Shown here one piece after another: positions 27,851 through 35,888 of a stretch of 64,000 nt of DNA (the first letter of the stretch is position 1; each line of letters starts with the position of its first letter). A program made the translations under genes and the position numbers. This DNA comes from Firmicutes bacterium AM55-24TS (GTDB lineage: Bacteria > Bacillota > Clostridia > UBA1381), in the NCBI GenBank assembly GCA_003460745.1, contig QTVU01000011.1, positions 10,499-74,498 of the forward strand. The letters are read 5' to 3'. A model generated the notes under the pieces. It was given only the letters and a program-made list of their open reading frames with translations, did no database searches and was not told where the DNA came from.

Positions 27851-28900
27851 ATGAAAGCAAGAAAACTATTGGCATTAGGTCTAACGGCAATAATCGGAGC
27901 AACTATGATGGCAGGTTGCGGAGGTGGTGGCGGAAGCACAACATCTCAAAGTTCAGATGGCTCATCTGCAAGCGGTACATACGCATTTGTGGCGAAAGAT
28001 GTACAAAATCCTTATATGCAGAAAGTATATGACGGTTTTGAAAAGGCTTGTAAAGAAATCGGAGCAGAACCTCTTTACAAAGGTCCTGAAGCGGCTACAC
28101 CGGAAAAGCAGATTGAAATTATCAATCAGCTTGTAGCACAAAACGTTGCGGGTATCGCTATTGCAGCTAACGATGCAGACGCATTGCAACCTGCATTGAC
28201 AGAAGCTATGGACGCAGGTATTAAGGTTATTTCGCTTGACAGTGCTGTAAATAAAGATTCAAGACAAACTCATATTCAACAAGCCGATCCTGAAAAAATC
28301 GGCAGAGGACTAATTCAAGCGGCTTATGAAATGGTAGACGGTAACGGCGGTATCGCTGTATTGTCTGCAACAGCACAAGCTACAAACCAAAATCTATGGA
28401 TTGAATGGATGAAGAAAGAATTGGAAGAAAATCCTGAAAAGTATGCAAATACACCACTTATAAAAGTTGCATATGGTGACGATGACCCAACAAAGTCAAC
28501 ATCAGAAACACAAGCACTTTTGACAGATTCATCTATTAAAGTTATTATTGCTCCGACAACTGTAGGTATGCTTGCCGCAGGTAAGGTATTGCAAGATAAA
28601 CAGTCAGATGTAAAACTAACAGGTCTTGGCTTGCCGTCGGAAATGGCTCCGTTTATCGAAGATGGTACTTGTCCTTGGATGTATCTATGGAATCCTGTTG
28701 ATATAGGTTATTTGTCAGGTTACACAATGGATGCACTTGTAAAAGGCACAATTACAGGTGATGTAGGCGGTTCATTTAATGCCGGTGACCTTGGTGAAAA
28801 GAAGATTACAGAAGCTGCAGATGGTGGTACAGAAGTAATGCTTGGTGATCCATTCAAATTTGATACAGAAAACATTGCTGAGTGGAAAGAAGTTTATTGA
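27851..28900 (+). CDS. rhaS: Sugar-binding lipoprotein, rhamnose-type (RhaS-like)
   Basis: 349 residues; a lipoprotein signal with lipobox MAGC (Cys23), then a Gly/Ser linker and a periplasmic-binding-protein type I fold. Blocks such as QLVAQNVAGIAIAANDADAL, VLSATAQATNQNLWIEWM, IIAPTTVG, GLGLPSEM and WNPVDIGY closely follow the rhamnose-binding protein RhaS of rhizobia as I remember it. Captures sugar at the outer membrane face and hands it to the two permeases. Rhamnose is the backbone sugar of rhamnogalacturonan, which fits the pectin-type esterases just upstream. The specificity is inferred from motif similarity. Followed by a terminator. Confidence 0.85.
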   Translation: MKARKLLALGLTAIIGATMMAGCGGGGGSTTSQSSDGSSASGTYAFVAKDVQNPYMQKVYDGFEKACKEIGAEPLYKGPEAATPEKQIEIINQLVAQNVAGIAIAANDADALQPALTEAMDAGIKVISLDSAVNKDSRQTHIQQADPEKIGRGLIQAAYEMVDGNGGIAVLSATAQATNQNLWIEWMKKELEENPEKYANTPLIKVAYGDDDPTKSTSETQALLTDSSIKVIIAPTTVGMLAAGKVLQDKQSDVKLTGLGLPSEMAPFIEDGTCPWMYLWNPVDIGYLSGYTMDALVKGTITGDVGGSFNAGDLGEKKITEAADGGTEVMLGDPFKFDTENIAEWKEVY

Positions 28901-28940
28901 TTTTAGTTAATTACTGATTAATTGTATTATTTCCCCCCTA

Positions 28941-28974
28941 AAAAAATGTCCCTTTATTAAAAGGGACATTTTTT
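28941..28974 (+). terminator. Terminator of the ABC importer operon
   Basis: 14-bp stem (AAAAAATGTCCCTT / AAGGGACATTTTTT, 28941-28954 and 28961-28974) with a 6-base loop. Confidence 0.9.
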
Positions 28975-28976
28975 CG

Positions 28977-29006
28977 TTGACAAATATAATGCCGATAGAG
29001 TATAAT
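28977..29006 (+). promoter_or_regulatory. Promoter of the two-component system genes
   Basis: TTGACA (28977-28982), 18-base spacer, TATAAT (29001-29006): both hexamers match consensus perfectly, implying steady basal expression of the sensor and regulator. Confidence 0.8.
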
Positions 29007-29092
29007 TAATATGTTAATATAGTACAATATATTGATTGTACATTTCTATGATTTGTAGTTTTTTACTAAATGTAATAAAAACGGAGTTTGAT

Positions 29093-30778
29093 ATGAAAAA
29101 ACATTCAAGACTTGTTGAAAGAGTTGTCAGACCATATTTGATTTTTATAGCTTTGATTTTAGCTGTAGCAATGATTGTAATGTACTTTTCTGTTGTGACA
29201 AAACTTAATTATGAGGCAGAAAATGCAGGGACGAAAATTGCGGAAACAATGGCTCGACAGGTCGACACATACATAGAAGAAATAGACGTACTTGCACAAC
29301 AAGTAAAACGTCAACCTCGTATAATAAATATTTTTTATAACCTTAACAATACCAAAAATGATAAAAGTAATTTTTTCAATAATAATGTCTTGCTTGGAAT
29401 TGACGTTTCATCTATCCTTAACGGATTGATTACTGATCGAAACGGTAATTTCAATATATCGGTTTATAACGGATACGGTGATTTTGTATCAAATCAAAAT
29501 TACTTCATTGATAAAAAGAAATTTCAAAGCACTATGGAAAATATGAATTATGCCATAGAGTTAAATCAAATCGAAGAAAACGACGATAAAATAATAACCG
29601 CACCATCGGAAAATCCTTGGACAGAAAGTACAAGAGAATTTATAACTTTAAAAAAGAGTCTTAAAAATGATTATTCCGATACCGTTTGCGGTATAATTGA
29701 GGTTAGAGCAAGTGTAGACAGGCTTGAGCAAATGCTGCACACGGAAGATAATGCCGAGATTTTAATTTGTGACCGTTCAAACGGAAAAATTATATATCCG
29801 ACCGTATATACAGAAAGAGAAAGAAGCGAGTATTCTTCGGCATTTGTCAATAATGCAAACTGGGAAATAATGATACGAACACCCGTGTCAAATACAAAGA
29901 CAAATATAATATTTATTTTATCGATTTTTGTGGCTTTGTATGCAATATTACTAGTGTTTGTCTTCTTGATAAGCCGAACTATCGGAAAAGAAGTTATAAA
30001 ACCGATTTCACAATTAGCAAATCACGTTTGCAAAATTGACGCACCGGATGATAAAATGGCTCACATCAACGATGATGCTATTGATGAAATAAAAGAGCTT
30101 GAGGACAGTTTTGAAAAAATGCTTGAAAGAATGAATAATTCGATTATTCAAGAGAAAAAGGCATATGCACTTGCTTTGCAGGCTCAAATGAATCCTCATT
30201 TTCTGTACAATATGCTGGCGGTAATCAGTTCTGCCGGAAGTGAGGCAGGATGTGACAGTGTTTCCACAATGTGCGTCGAATTGTCTGATATGCTTAGATA
30301 CGTTGCAGCATATCAAAAAGTTACTGTACCACTTAAAGAAGAAATACTCCATACAAAAAATTATCTTGCATTGATGAAATCAAGATATGAGGATTATTTT
30401 TCTTATAAGATTGATGTTTCAGACGATTTGATGAACATTCCGGTGCCAAAATTGTTTATACAACCGCTTGCAGAAAACTGTTTTATACATGCTTTTAAAG
30501 AAAAAGAGCCACCATGGAATATTGATATAAAGATGATAGGCACGAAAGATAGGTGGGAACTTATCATAAAGGATAACGGTTCGGGAATATCCGAAGAAAG
30601 AATTGCCGAAATAAAAGACAAAATAGATAAAGCATTAAATGAAAGACAAGTGGGGAATATCGGCGGATTGGGTATTGTAAATACAATAGTCCGTCTTACT
30701 ATGACGCACAACAAAAATCTCAAATACGATATATATAACGATAACGGTATGGAAATAAAAATTGTTGCGGGGGAGTAA
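29093..30778 (+). CDS. Sensor histidine kinase, YesM/LytS type
   Basis: 561 residues from the ATG at 29093, behind CGGAG; a TTG at 29036 would add 19 residues without a ribosome site. TM1 at about 15-36, an extracellular sensor domain (about 37-268) with Cache-like character, TM2 at about 269-297, HAMP (298-350), a His_kinase domain with QAQMNPHFLYN (phospho-acceptor His369), and an HATPase domain with IQPLAENCF (about 452), DNGSGIS and GGLGI. This family senses sugars or glycan fragments in Firmicutes and pairs with YesN-type regulators, as here, where the regulator gene starts 4 bases after the stop. Confidence 0.9.
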   Translation: MKKHSRLVERVVRPYLIFIALILAVAMIVMYFSVVTKLNYEAENAGTKIAETMARQVDTYIEEIDVLAQQVKRQPRIINIFYNLNNTKNDKSNFFNNNVLLGIDVSSILNGLITDRNGNFNISVYNGYGDFVSNQNYFIDKKKFQSTMENMNYAIELNQIEENDDKIITAPSENPWTESTREFITLKKSLKNDYSDTVCGIIEVRASVDRLEQMLHTEDNAEILICDRSNGKIIYPTVYTERERSEYSSAFVNNANWEIMIRTPVSNTKTNIIFILSIFVALYAILLVFVFLISRTIGKEVIKPISQLANHVCKIDAPDDKMAHINDDAIDEIKELEDSFEKMLERMNNSIIQEKKAYALALQAQMNPHFLYNMLAVISSAGSEAGCDSVSTMCVELSDMLRYVAAYQKVTVPLKEEILHTKNYLALMKSRYEDYFSYKIDVSDDLMNIPVPKLFIQPLAENCFIHAFKEKEPPWNIDIKMIGTKDRWELIIKDNGSGISEERIAEIKDKIDKALNERQVGNIGGLGIVNTIVRLTMTHNKNLKYDIYNDNGMEIKIVAGE

Positions 30779-30782
30779 AAAT

Positions 30783-32234
30783 ATGTTTAAAGTGCTTATT
30801 GCTGAGGACGAGCCTCCGATTATGCGAATGATTAAATCAACTTTAGAATCGGTTGATTCTGATTTTTGTGTTAAAGAATGTTGCATAAACGGTAAGAGTG
30901 CCGTAGAAAAATTGAAAAATGAAGATTTTGATATTGTTATTACAGATATTAAAATGCCTATAATGACAGGAATTGAACTTGCCGGTTGGATTTATCAGAA
31001 TAAACCCGATACAAAAGTTATAATCGTAAGCGGATATTCTGACTTTGAATATGCGAGAAAAGCCTTAGAATATAAGGTGTTTGACTATCTGTTAAAGCCA
31101 ATATCAAAAGATAAGGTAAGTGAGCTTACGGCAAGGATAAAAAGTGAGATAGGCAGTAAAAGTAAAATGTCAGACGATAATAATACAATAGTAGTTCTTG
31201 CGTGTGCCGGAGCATATTTATTGTACGGTTCGGAAGTCCTTCTTCCCGGTGAACGTTTTTGGACGGATTCGGGAATTGATACTTTTATGGATAATCTGCT
31301 TACACCGTCGGAAGAATATATTTTCTTTAACAGTAATATGCTTTCTGAACGGCTTATGGTTATCACTGCCGAAACAGAAGAAAGGCAAGAGGAATTAATA
31401 CACAAAATTTATGATGGATTTTCAAACAAAAATCTTCCTGTAACTATTGTTTATCAAAAAGGAGTTTTATTTAAGGATACAGGAAAGTATTTCAGCAAAC
31501 TGCGAGAACAACTCATAAAACATCTTATTCTAAACAAATCGCAATTATTGTGCTGTAATTCATTGTCGGACAGTTATGAAGATATATCACAGCCATATTC
31601 AAAAGCAGATGTCGACAGTATTGTTTTTGCAATAAAAAACAGAAACAACGATGAATTGAAAAACAAATTAACCGTCGTAATGAATAATATGATGTCCTCT
31701 GATTGTACACAAGAAGAAATAAACGGTTTATTGAATATAATTCTGGATACTTACACCTTGAATTATCCGAATCATATGAAGCGGAAAAATACAAGTGTAA
31801 AAAAAGAATTCGTCAATGCACTTGCAAGCTTTGTTTCATATGATGCGTTTATAGATGATATTATATCAATATTGGCAACATTGAGAAACGATAAACGTGA
31901 TCCGGACAGATATGAACAACTTGCAAATGAAGTGGAAGAATATCTGATTAATAATTATAATAAAAACATTACAAGTGATGTTTTGTCAAAAGAATTTGGC
32001 TTTGTACCAAGTTATATAAGTCGATTGTTTAAACGACAAAAAGGTGTGTCACCCAATGAATATGTGACAAAATACAGAATTGAAAAAGCAAAAAAATTAA
32101 TTGAAGAAAATAAAGATTTAAGAATCAAGGACATCGCCGATGCAGTCGGCTTTAAAGAGGCATACTATTTTTCAAAAACATTCAAACGTGAAACAGGTAT
32201 GTGGCCGACTGAGTATTCAGCAAGAGATAAATAA
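30783..32234 (+). CDS. Response regulator with AraC-type DNA-binding domain (YesN type)
   Basis: 483 residues; the ATG at 30783 follows GGGGGAG, and an upstream in-frame TTG is inside the kinase gene. Receiver domain at 1-120 with the acidic pair E9/D10, phospho-acceptor Asp55 in VITDIKMP, and Lys near FDYLLKP. A poorly conserved middle region (130-385) is followed by a double helix-turn-helix AraC domain (about 396-480, SKEFGFVPSYISRLFK and IADAVGFKEAYYFSKTFK). Such regulators activate neighbouring glycan genes by binding direct repeats spaced about two helical turns; candidate sites lie before the multi-esterase and GH95 genes. Confidence 0.9.
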   Translation: MFKVLIAEDEPPIMRMIKSTLESVDSDFCVKECCINGKSAVEKLKNEDFDIVITDIKMPIMTGIELAGWIYQNKPDTKVIIVSGYSDFEYARKALEYKVFDYLLKPISKDKVSELTARIKSEIGSKSKMSDDNNTIVVLACAGAYLLYGSEVLLPGERFWTDSGIDTFMDNLLTPSEEYIFFNSNMLSERLMVITAETEERQEELIHKIYDGFSNKNLPVTIVYQKGVLFKDTGKYFSKLREQLIKHLILNKSQLLCCNSLSDSYEDISQPYSKADVDSIVFAIKNRNNDELKNKLTVVMNNMMSSDCTQEEINGLLNIILDTYTLNYPNHMKRKNTSVKKEFVNALASFVSYDAFIDDIISILATLRNDKRDPDRYEQLANEVEEYLINNYNKNITSDVLSKEFGFVPSYISRLFKRQKGVSPNEYVTKYRIEKAKKLIEENKDLRIKDIADAVGFKEAYYFSKTFKRETGMWPTEYSARDK

Positions 32235-32258
32235 TTTAATTGAAAGAGAGTGATACAA

Positions 32259-32390
32259 ATGACAATTATACCGATATTCAAAAAATGTCCTGTTTGCGGT
32301 AAAAAATATGTATGGAATCCCGATATAGGCAAAACTATATGCCCACATTGTCACGGATTGGGTAAAGTTAAAAAGCCAACAAATAAATAA
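32259..32390 (+). CDS. 43-residue zinc-ribbon protein
   Basis: An ATG at 32259 behind GAAAGAGAG opens a 43-codon frame containing CPVC-x14-CPHC, a four-cysteine zinc ribbon, with a Lys-rich tail. It sits 24 bp after the response regulator and 27 bp before the ribokinase-like gene, same strand, so likely co-transcribed. Function unknown; zinc ribbons of this size usually bind nucleic acid or a protein partner. Confidence 0.6.
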   Translation: MTIIPIFKKCPVCGKKYVWNPDIGKTICPHCHGLGKVKKPTNK

Positions 32391-32417
32391 TAATGTCTTA
32401 TAGGGAGTGTGACTGTT

Positions 32418-32879
32418 ATGAAAATTTTGAATTTTGGTTCGTGCAATATTGATTTTGTATATAATTTAGACCACATTGTCGCAATAGGAGAAACCGAAAC
32501 AAGCAATTCAATGCAAGTATTTCCGGGTGGAAAAGGTCTTAACCAATCAGTCGCTTTAGCTAAGGCGGGTATGGAAGTATATCATGCAGGTTGTATCGGA
32601 ACTGACGGAGAAATGCTTACAGCTGTTTTAGAGTCAAACGGTGTCGATATATCTAATATAAAAAAAGTAGACGAAAAAACAGGACACGCTATTATTCAAG
32701 TAAGCAACAAAGGTGATAATTCGATTTTTCTTTATTCTGGCTCAAATGCAAAAATAACTGAAGAATTTGTTGATGAAGTGCTTGATAAATTTCAAAAAGG
32801 CGATATGCTTTTGCTTCAAAATGAAATAAATAAAATAGACTATATCATAGAAAAAGCATACAAAAAAGGATGTGTATAA
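32418..32879 (+). CDS. PfkB-family sugar kinase (ribokinase-like), N-terminal part, frameshifted
   Basis: ATG at 32418, 10 bases after GGGAG; a GTG at 32409 is too near that site. Carries the ribokinase N-terminal signatures FGSCNIDFVYN, PGGKGLNQSVALAKAG and GCIGTDGEM. The frame stops at 32879 right after YKKGCV, but the -1 frame resumes with MCIIFNPSPYN, the expected next strand of the fold. One base is missing near 32862-32870, within or beside a six-A run. Phosphorylation of a sugar imported by the ABC system is the likely job: ribose, or a deoxy-sugar or rhamnose-pathway intermediate. Confidence 0.8.
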   Translation: MKILNFGSCNIDFVYNLDHIVAIGETETSNSMQVFPGGKGLNQSVALAKAGMEVYHAGCIGTDGEMLTAVLESNGVDISNIKKVDEKTGHAIIQVSNKGDNSIFLYSGSNAKITEEFVDEVLDKFQKGDMLLLQNEINKIDYIIEKAYKKGCV

Positions 32880-33292
32880 TATTTAATCCTTCACCGTATA
32901 ACGATGAAATAAAAAATATTGATTTTAATATGCTTTCCTATATAATTATCAATGAAGTGGAAATGTCAGAACTTACCCGAGGTGATAATCCCAAGGACGG
33001 TTTAAAATATTTTGCAAAGAATTATCCAAAACTTAAAATCATTATTACTCTCGGAAGTGAAGGAAGTATGTACGGCGATACCGAAAAGGTTGTTTTTCAG
33101 CCGTCATTTAAGGTTAATGCCATTGATACAACTGCCGCGGGAGATACATTTACAGGATACTTTTTTGCACAAACAGCAATGGGGAACACTGTTGAAAACT
33201 CATTAAAAATTGCGTCAGTTGCATCAGCCATTGCGGTATCAAGAAAAGGTGCATCTGTATCTATACCTATGTTGAACGAAGTTGGCAACTGA
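32870..33292 (+). CDS. PfkB-family sugar kinase (ribokinase-like), C-terminal part
   Basis: Continuation of the kinase in the -1 frame, 140 residues. Contains NEVEMSELT, TLGSEGSMYG and the catalytic anion-hole signature DTTAAGDTFTGYF, with Asp as general base. The ATG at 32870 is not preceded by a ribosome binding site and is the internal Met expected after KKG, so this is not a separate gene. The joined protein would be about 290-295 residues, normal for ribokinase. Ends 18 bp from the convergent DUF5131 gene. Confidence 0.8.
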   Translation: MCIIFNPSPYNDEIKNIDFNMLSYIIINEVEMSELTRGDNPKDGLKYFAKNYPKLKIIITLGSEGSMYGDTEKVVFQPSFKVNAIDTTAAGDTFTGYFFAQTAMGNTVENSLKIASVASAIAVSRKGASVSIPMLNEVGN

Positions 33293-33310
33293 AAATTTAT
33301 TGCCAAATTC

Positions 33311-34183
33311 TTAATCGCATTTACCGCAATCACAGCACCCATTGCAAATTAGTTTACTTCCGCAATGTTCGCAATTTTTGCGATAGTGGGGGACATATAA
33401 TTCATTTTCAGGTATATCAAAGCCGAAATTATCACACAACTTAAATTTAATCGGTTTACCGACGTAATTCATACCTGATTTGTAAGCCATTTTACTTTGG
33501 GTGGATTTTTTCGGTATATGATATTTTTTACCGTCTTTTATAAAATAAGTACCCGTTTCAATAAAGCAAAATGTGACATTATGCAATACACATTCTTGAC
33601 GCAATGATTTAACCCAATCAAAATTGCAAGGACGTGAGCCGTCGTAATTTTCACCGCCACATACTACACGCTCTACCTGACTGCTTTGCAGATATTTTTC
33701 GATACTGATAGGACCGATAAATGGAGCACACATTATTCCTTTGTGTTTAAACGGTAAATCAAGTAATAGCGGAATACGTTCATCGGCACGTTTTTGATTT
33801 TCGGCGGTAACATTAAAAAATACATTTTCCCAACCGTTGCCCCAATCTGACGGAAGGCATTTATGCACTCTCTCGGGACGTTTTGTAAGCAAATAAAATT
33901 TTACGTCACTGCGTTGCTTTATAATATCCCATACTTCTTCACGCCACTTGTCAGCCTCTTCTAAAAAGAAATCTGACGTCATACATACGCGAATAAGCTC
34001 ACCGCTCTGCACTTTATAATTGCCGTAACGGTCTTTTTGCAGAGGATAGTCAAATCCTGATTTTGTTTTATAAATATCCGAGCCGCTTTTGTCACGAACA
34101 CGGTCTAAAAAATACATATAGCAATTTTGGCAACCCTCACTGCATTTCACGCAACCGTGCCACGGATTCCATATATCGTGCAT
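33311..34183 (-). CDS. DUF5131 (phage Gp37/Gp68-like) protein with radical-SAM-like cysteine motif
   Basis: 290 residues. Begins MHDIWNPWHGCVKCSEGCQN and has cysteines 11, 14, 18 and 21; C14-x3-C18-x2-C21 matches the spacing of a radical SAM [4Fe-4S] site. Conserved blocks ICMTSDFF-like, YLLTKRPERV, VTAENQKRADERIPLL, VVCGGENYDGSRPC and FIETGT are typical of DUF5131. The C-terminus adds a Cys-rich cluster (CEHCG...CCDCGKC) likely to bind zinc or iron. Its start overlaps the sirtuin stop by one base, so it is coupled to the ADP-ribosylation genes. Biochemical role unknown; a radical-type modification or repair reaction is inference from the motif. Confidence 0.85.
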   Translation of the reverse strand: MHDIWNPWHGCVKCSEGCQNCYMYFLDRVRDKSGSDIYKTKSGFDYPLQKDRYGNYKVQSGELIRVCMTSDFFLEEADKWREEVWDIIKQRSDVKFYLLTKRPERVHKCLPSDWGNGWENVFFNVTAENQKRADERIPLLLDLPFKHKGIMCAPFIGPISIEKYLQSSQVERVVCGGENYDGSRPCNFDWVKSLRQECVLHNVTFCFIETGTYFIKDGKKYHIPKKSTQSKMAYKSGMNYVGKPIKFKLCDNFGFDIPENELYVPHYRKNCEHCGSKLICNGCCDCGKCD

Positions 34184-35061
34184 TATATCACTTCCTTGAC
34201 ATCTTTTATAACTTTATAAATATCTTCATCTAAACATATTGATTGTTTTTCTATTTCCTCTGGGCATACCGACTCGCATTTATTAATGCAGACGTATATT
34301 GAATTTTTGTTGCCCGATACTATTCTCCAAAACGGATATTTTATAATTGCGGGTGTGTTGTAGCCTACACCTAATTCCAAGAATACAATATTTTGACCTT
34401 TTCTTGTTCGTAAAAAATTGTCATATCTCTCCGCCGCATTATGCCAGCCTTCATCTTGCGCAAAGCTGTTGTCACAGCGCAAGTTTGTTGTTAATGGCTT
34501 TTTGCAATGCGGACATAACGGAATTAATTCCGTAGGAATTTTCATATTTGATTGACTTTTATACATTTGCTTAATTATATCTTCATTATCAAAAGTTTCA
34601 TTACAACATGGAGTAGGGCATTGAAGTAAACCGTAGTCGCCTTGAGTGTAAAATAGGCGTTTTTTATCAAAACCAGCTTTCTGAAAACAATGGTCCACGT
34701 TAGTGGTAATAACAAAATAATCTTTACCGTTTACCAAACTCAAAATCATATCATATAAATTATTCGGTATATCCGTATAGCGGTTGATGTAGATGTATCT
34801 GCTCCAATACGCCCAGTATTCTTCAAGTGTTTCAAATGGGTAAAATCCGCCCGAATACATATCTGTAAAGCCGTATTTCTGCTTAAAATCAGAAAAATGT
34901 TTTTCAAAGCGTTCGCCTGCATAAGTAAAACCAGCCGCAGTTGAAAGCCCTGCACCCGCACCGATTACAACAGCATCGGCTTTATCAAGTTTTTCTTTCA
35001 AATGAATTATCTCATCTGAGTAATTTTTCGTAGATTTTTTTGTCGGTATCCTTAAAAACAT
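34183..35061 (-). CDS. SirTM-type sirtuin, predicted protein ADP-ribosyltransferase
   Basis: 292 residues. NAD-binding GAGAGLSTAAG (34-44), NVD (121-123), zinc cysteines C148, C152/C153, C183 and C186, and C-terminal GVGYNTPAIIKYPFW. The catalytic His of deacetylase sirtuins (usually HG) is replaced: the motif reads YTQGDYG with Gln140. This His-to-Gln change and macrodomain linkage define class M sirtuins, shown in staphylococci and streptococci to transfer ADP-ribose to a lipoyl carrier protein rather than deacetylate. Starts inside the macrodomain gene (50-bp overlap) with its own AAAGGGTGA site. No GcvH-like carrier or lipoate ligase gene lies within this window next to it. Confidence 0.88.
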   Translation of the reverse strand: MFLRIPTKKSTKNYSDEIIHLKEKLDKADAVVIGAGAGLSTAAGFTYAGERFEKHFSDFKQKYGFTDMYSGGFYPFETLEEYWAYWSRYIYINRYTDIPNNLYDMILSLVNGKDYFVITTNVDHCFQKAGFDKKRLFYTQGDYGLLQCPTPCCNETFDNEDIIKQMYKSQSNMKIPTELIPLCPHCKKPLTTNLRCDNSFAQDEGWHNAAERYDNFLRTRKGQNIVFLELGVGYNTPAIIKYPFWRIVSGNKNSIYVCINKCESVCPEEIEKQSICLDEDIYKVIKDVKEVI

Positions 35062-35782
35062 TAAAAATCACCCTTTCCAATTCAGAATGTTTCAAATAGT
35101 CTTTCGCTGTTTCAACGGCTATTTGTGCGGCAATATCGTTTGGAAAATGAAATTCACCTGTTGATATACAACAAAAAGCTATTGATTTTACACCGTTAGC
35201 TTCAGCCAACTCAAGACAAGAACGGTAACAACTTGCTAAAAGTTTGCAGTGTTCATCGGTAAGATGTCCGTATACAATAGGACCGACCGTATGAAGAATG
35301 TAATCACAAGGCAAGTTGTATGCTTTTGTTATCTTCGCAGCACCGGTCTGTTCCTTGTGACCTTGTAGCTTCATAATGCGATTACATTCCAATCTAAGCT
35401 GAACACCCGAAAACGTATGAATTGCATTATCAATACACTTGTGGCAAGGCACAAAGCAACCGAGCATTGCACTGTTTGCGGCATTTACTATTGCACCGCA
35501 TTTTAATGTTGTTATATCGCCTTGCCAAAGGTATAATTTGTTCGATATTGCTTGTAAATCATATGCGTCGATTATGTTAATTTCCGTCAATCGCTCTTGC
35601 AAATAATCATCTTGTAGCTTTATAAATTCGTTACTAATTTGTTTCGGTTCTCTGACGTTTACAAGAGAACGGAATAAATTAAATTTTTCTTCGGAATCTT
35701 TTGGGATAACTATATTGCTATATCTGTTGTCCTCACTTATCAGATGATTAATAAGAAAATCAAGTCTTTCATTCTGTGTCAT
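35012..35782 (-). CDS. Zinc-containing macrodomain protein, predicted ADP-ribosyl hydrolase
   Basis: 256 residues; ATG behind AGGTGG. A helical N-terminal extension (1-80) precedes a macrodomain with QGDIT (87-91), IVNAANSAMLGC (98-109), the Cys/His cluster GCFVPCHKC (108-116) characteristic of zinc-containing macrodomains in SirTM operons, ILHTVGP and ISTGEFHFP (206-214). These enzymes remove ADP-ribose placed by SirTM, so the first two genes form a write/erase pair. First gene of the three-gene operon with a promoter at 35801-35829. Confidence 0.88.
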   Translation of the reverse strand: MTQNERLDFLINHLISEDNRYSNIVIPKDSEEKFNLFRSLVNVREPKQISNEFIKLQDDYLQERLTEINIIDAYDLQAISNKLYLWQGDITTLKCGAIVNAANSAMLGCFVPCHKCIDNAIHTFSGVQLRLECNRIMKLQGHKEQTGAAKITKAYNLPCDYILHTVGPIVYGHLTDEHCKLLASCYRSCLELAEANGVKSIAFCCISTGEFHFPNDIAAQIAVETAKDYLKHSELERVIFNVFKDTDKKIYEKLLR

Positions 35783-35800
35783 ATTACCACCTCTGAAATG

Positions 35801-35829
35801 ATTATAACGTGTTTTTGTTATTATAACAA
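35801..35829 (-). promoter_or_regulatory. Promoter of the macrodomain-SirTM operon with overlapping palindrome
   Basis: On the minus strand TTGTTA (complement of 35824-35829), 17-base spacer, TATAAT (complement of 35801-35806). A perfect 15-base palindrome (35815-35829, arms TTGTTAT/ATAACAA around one base) covers the -35, a good position for a repressor. Confidence 0.6.
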
Positions 35830-35851
35830 GTAGGTACTTTTAAGTAACTAT

Positions 35852-35885
35852 CAAAAAGTCTTTACCGTATGGCAAAGACTTTTTG
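35852..35885 (-). terminator. Terminator of the flippase gene
   Basis: 12-bp stem (CAAAAAGTCTTT / AAAGACTTTTTG, 35852-35863 and 35874-35885) three bases after the stop of the minus-strand flippase gene, with Ts in the arm. Confidence 0.8.
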
Positions 35886-35888
35886 AAT

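Noticed and set aside
32850..32880. Programmed -1 ribosomal frameshift in the ribokinase-like gene at the AAAAAAGG run
   Set aside because: The zero-frame codons (TAC AAA AAA) do not form a good slippery heptamer, no pseudoknot was seen downstream, and such control is not known in this kinase family. A lost base is simpler.
33282..33306. Terminator between the convergent kinase and DUF5131 genes
   Set aside because: TTGGCA/TGCCAA is only 6 bp with a 13-base loop, no U tract, and overlaps the kinase stop codon.
34183..35061. Ordinary Sir2 deacetylase
   Set aside because: The catalytic His is Gln in the YTQGDYG motif and the gene is paired with a zinc-type macrodomain, which point to the ADP-ribosylating class.
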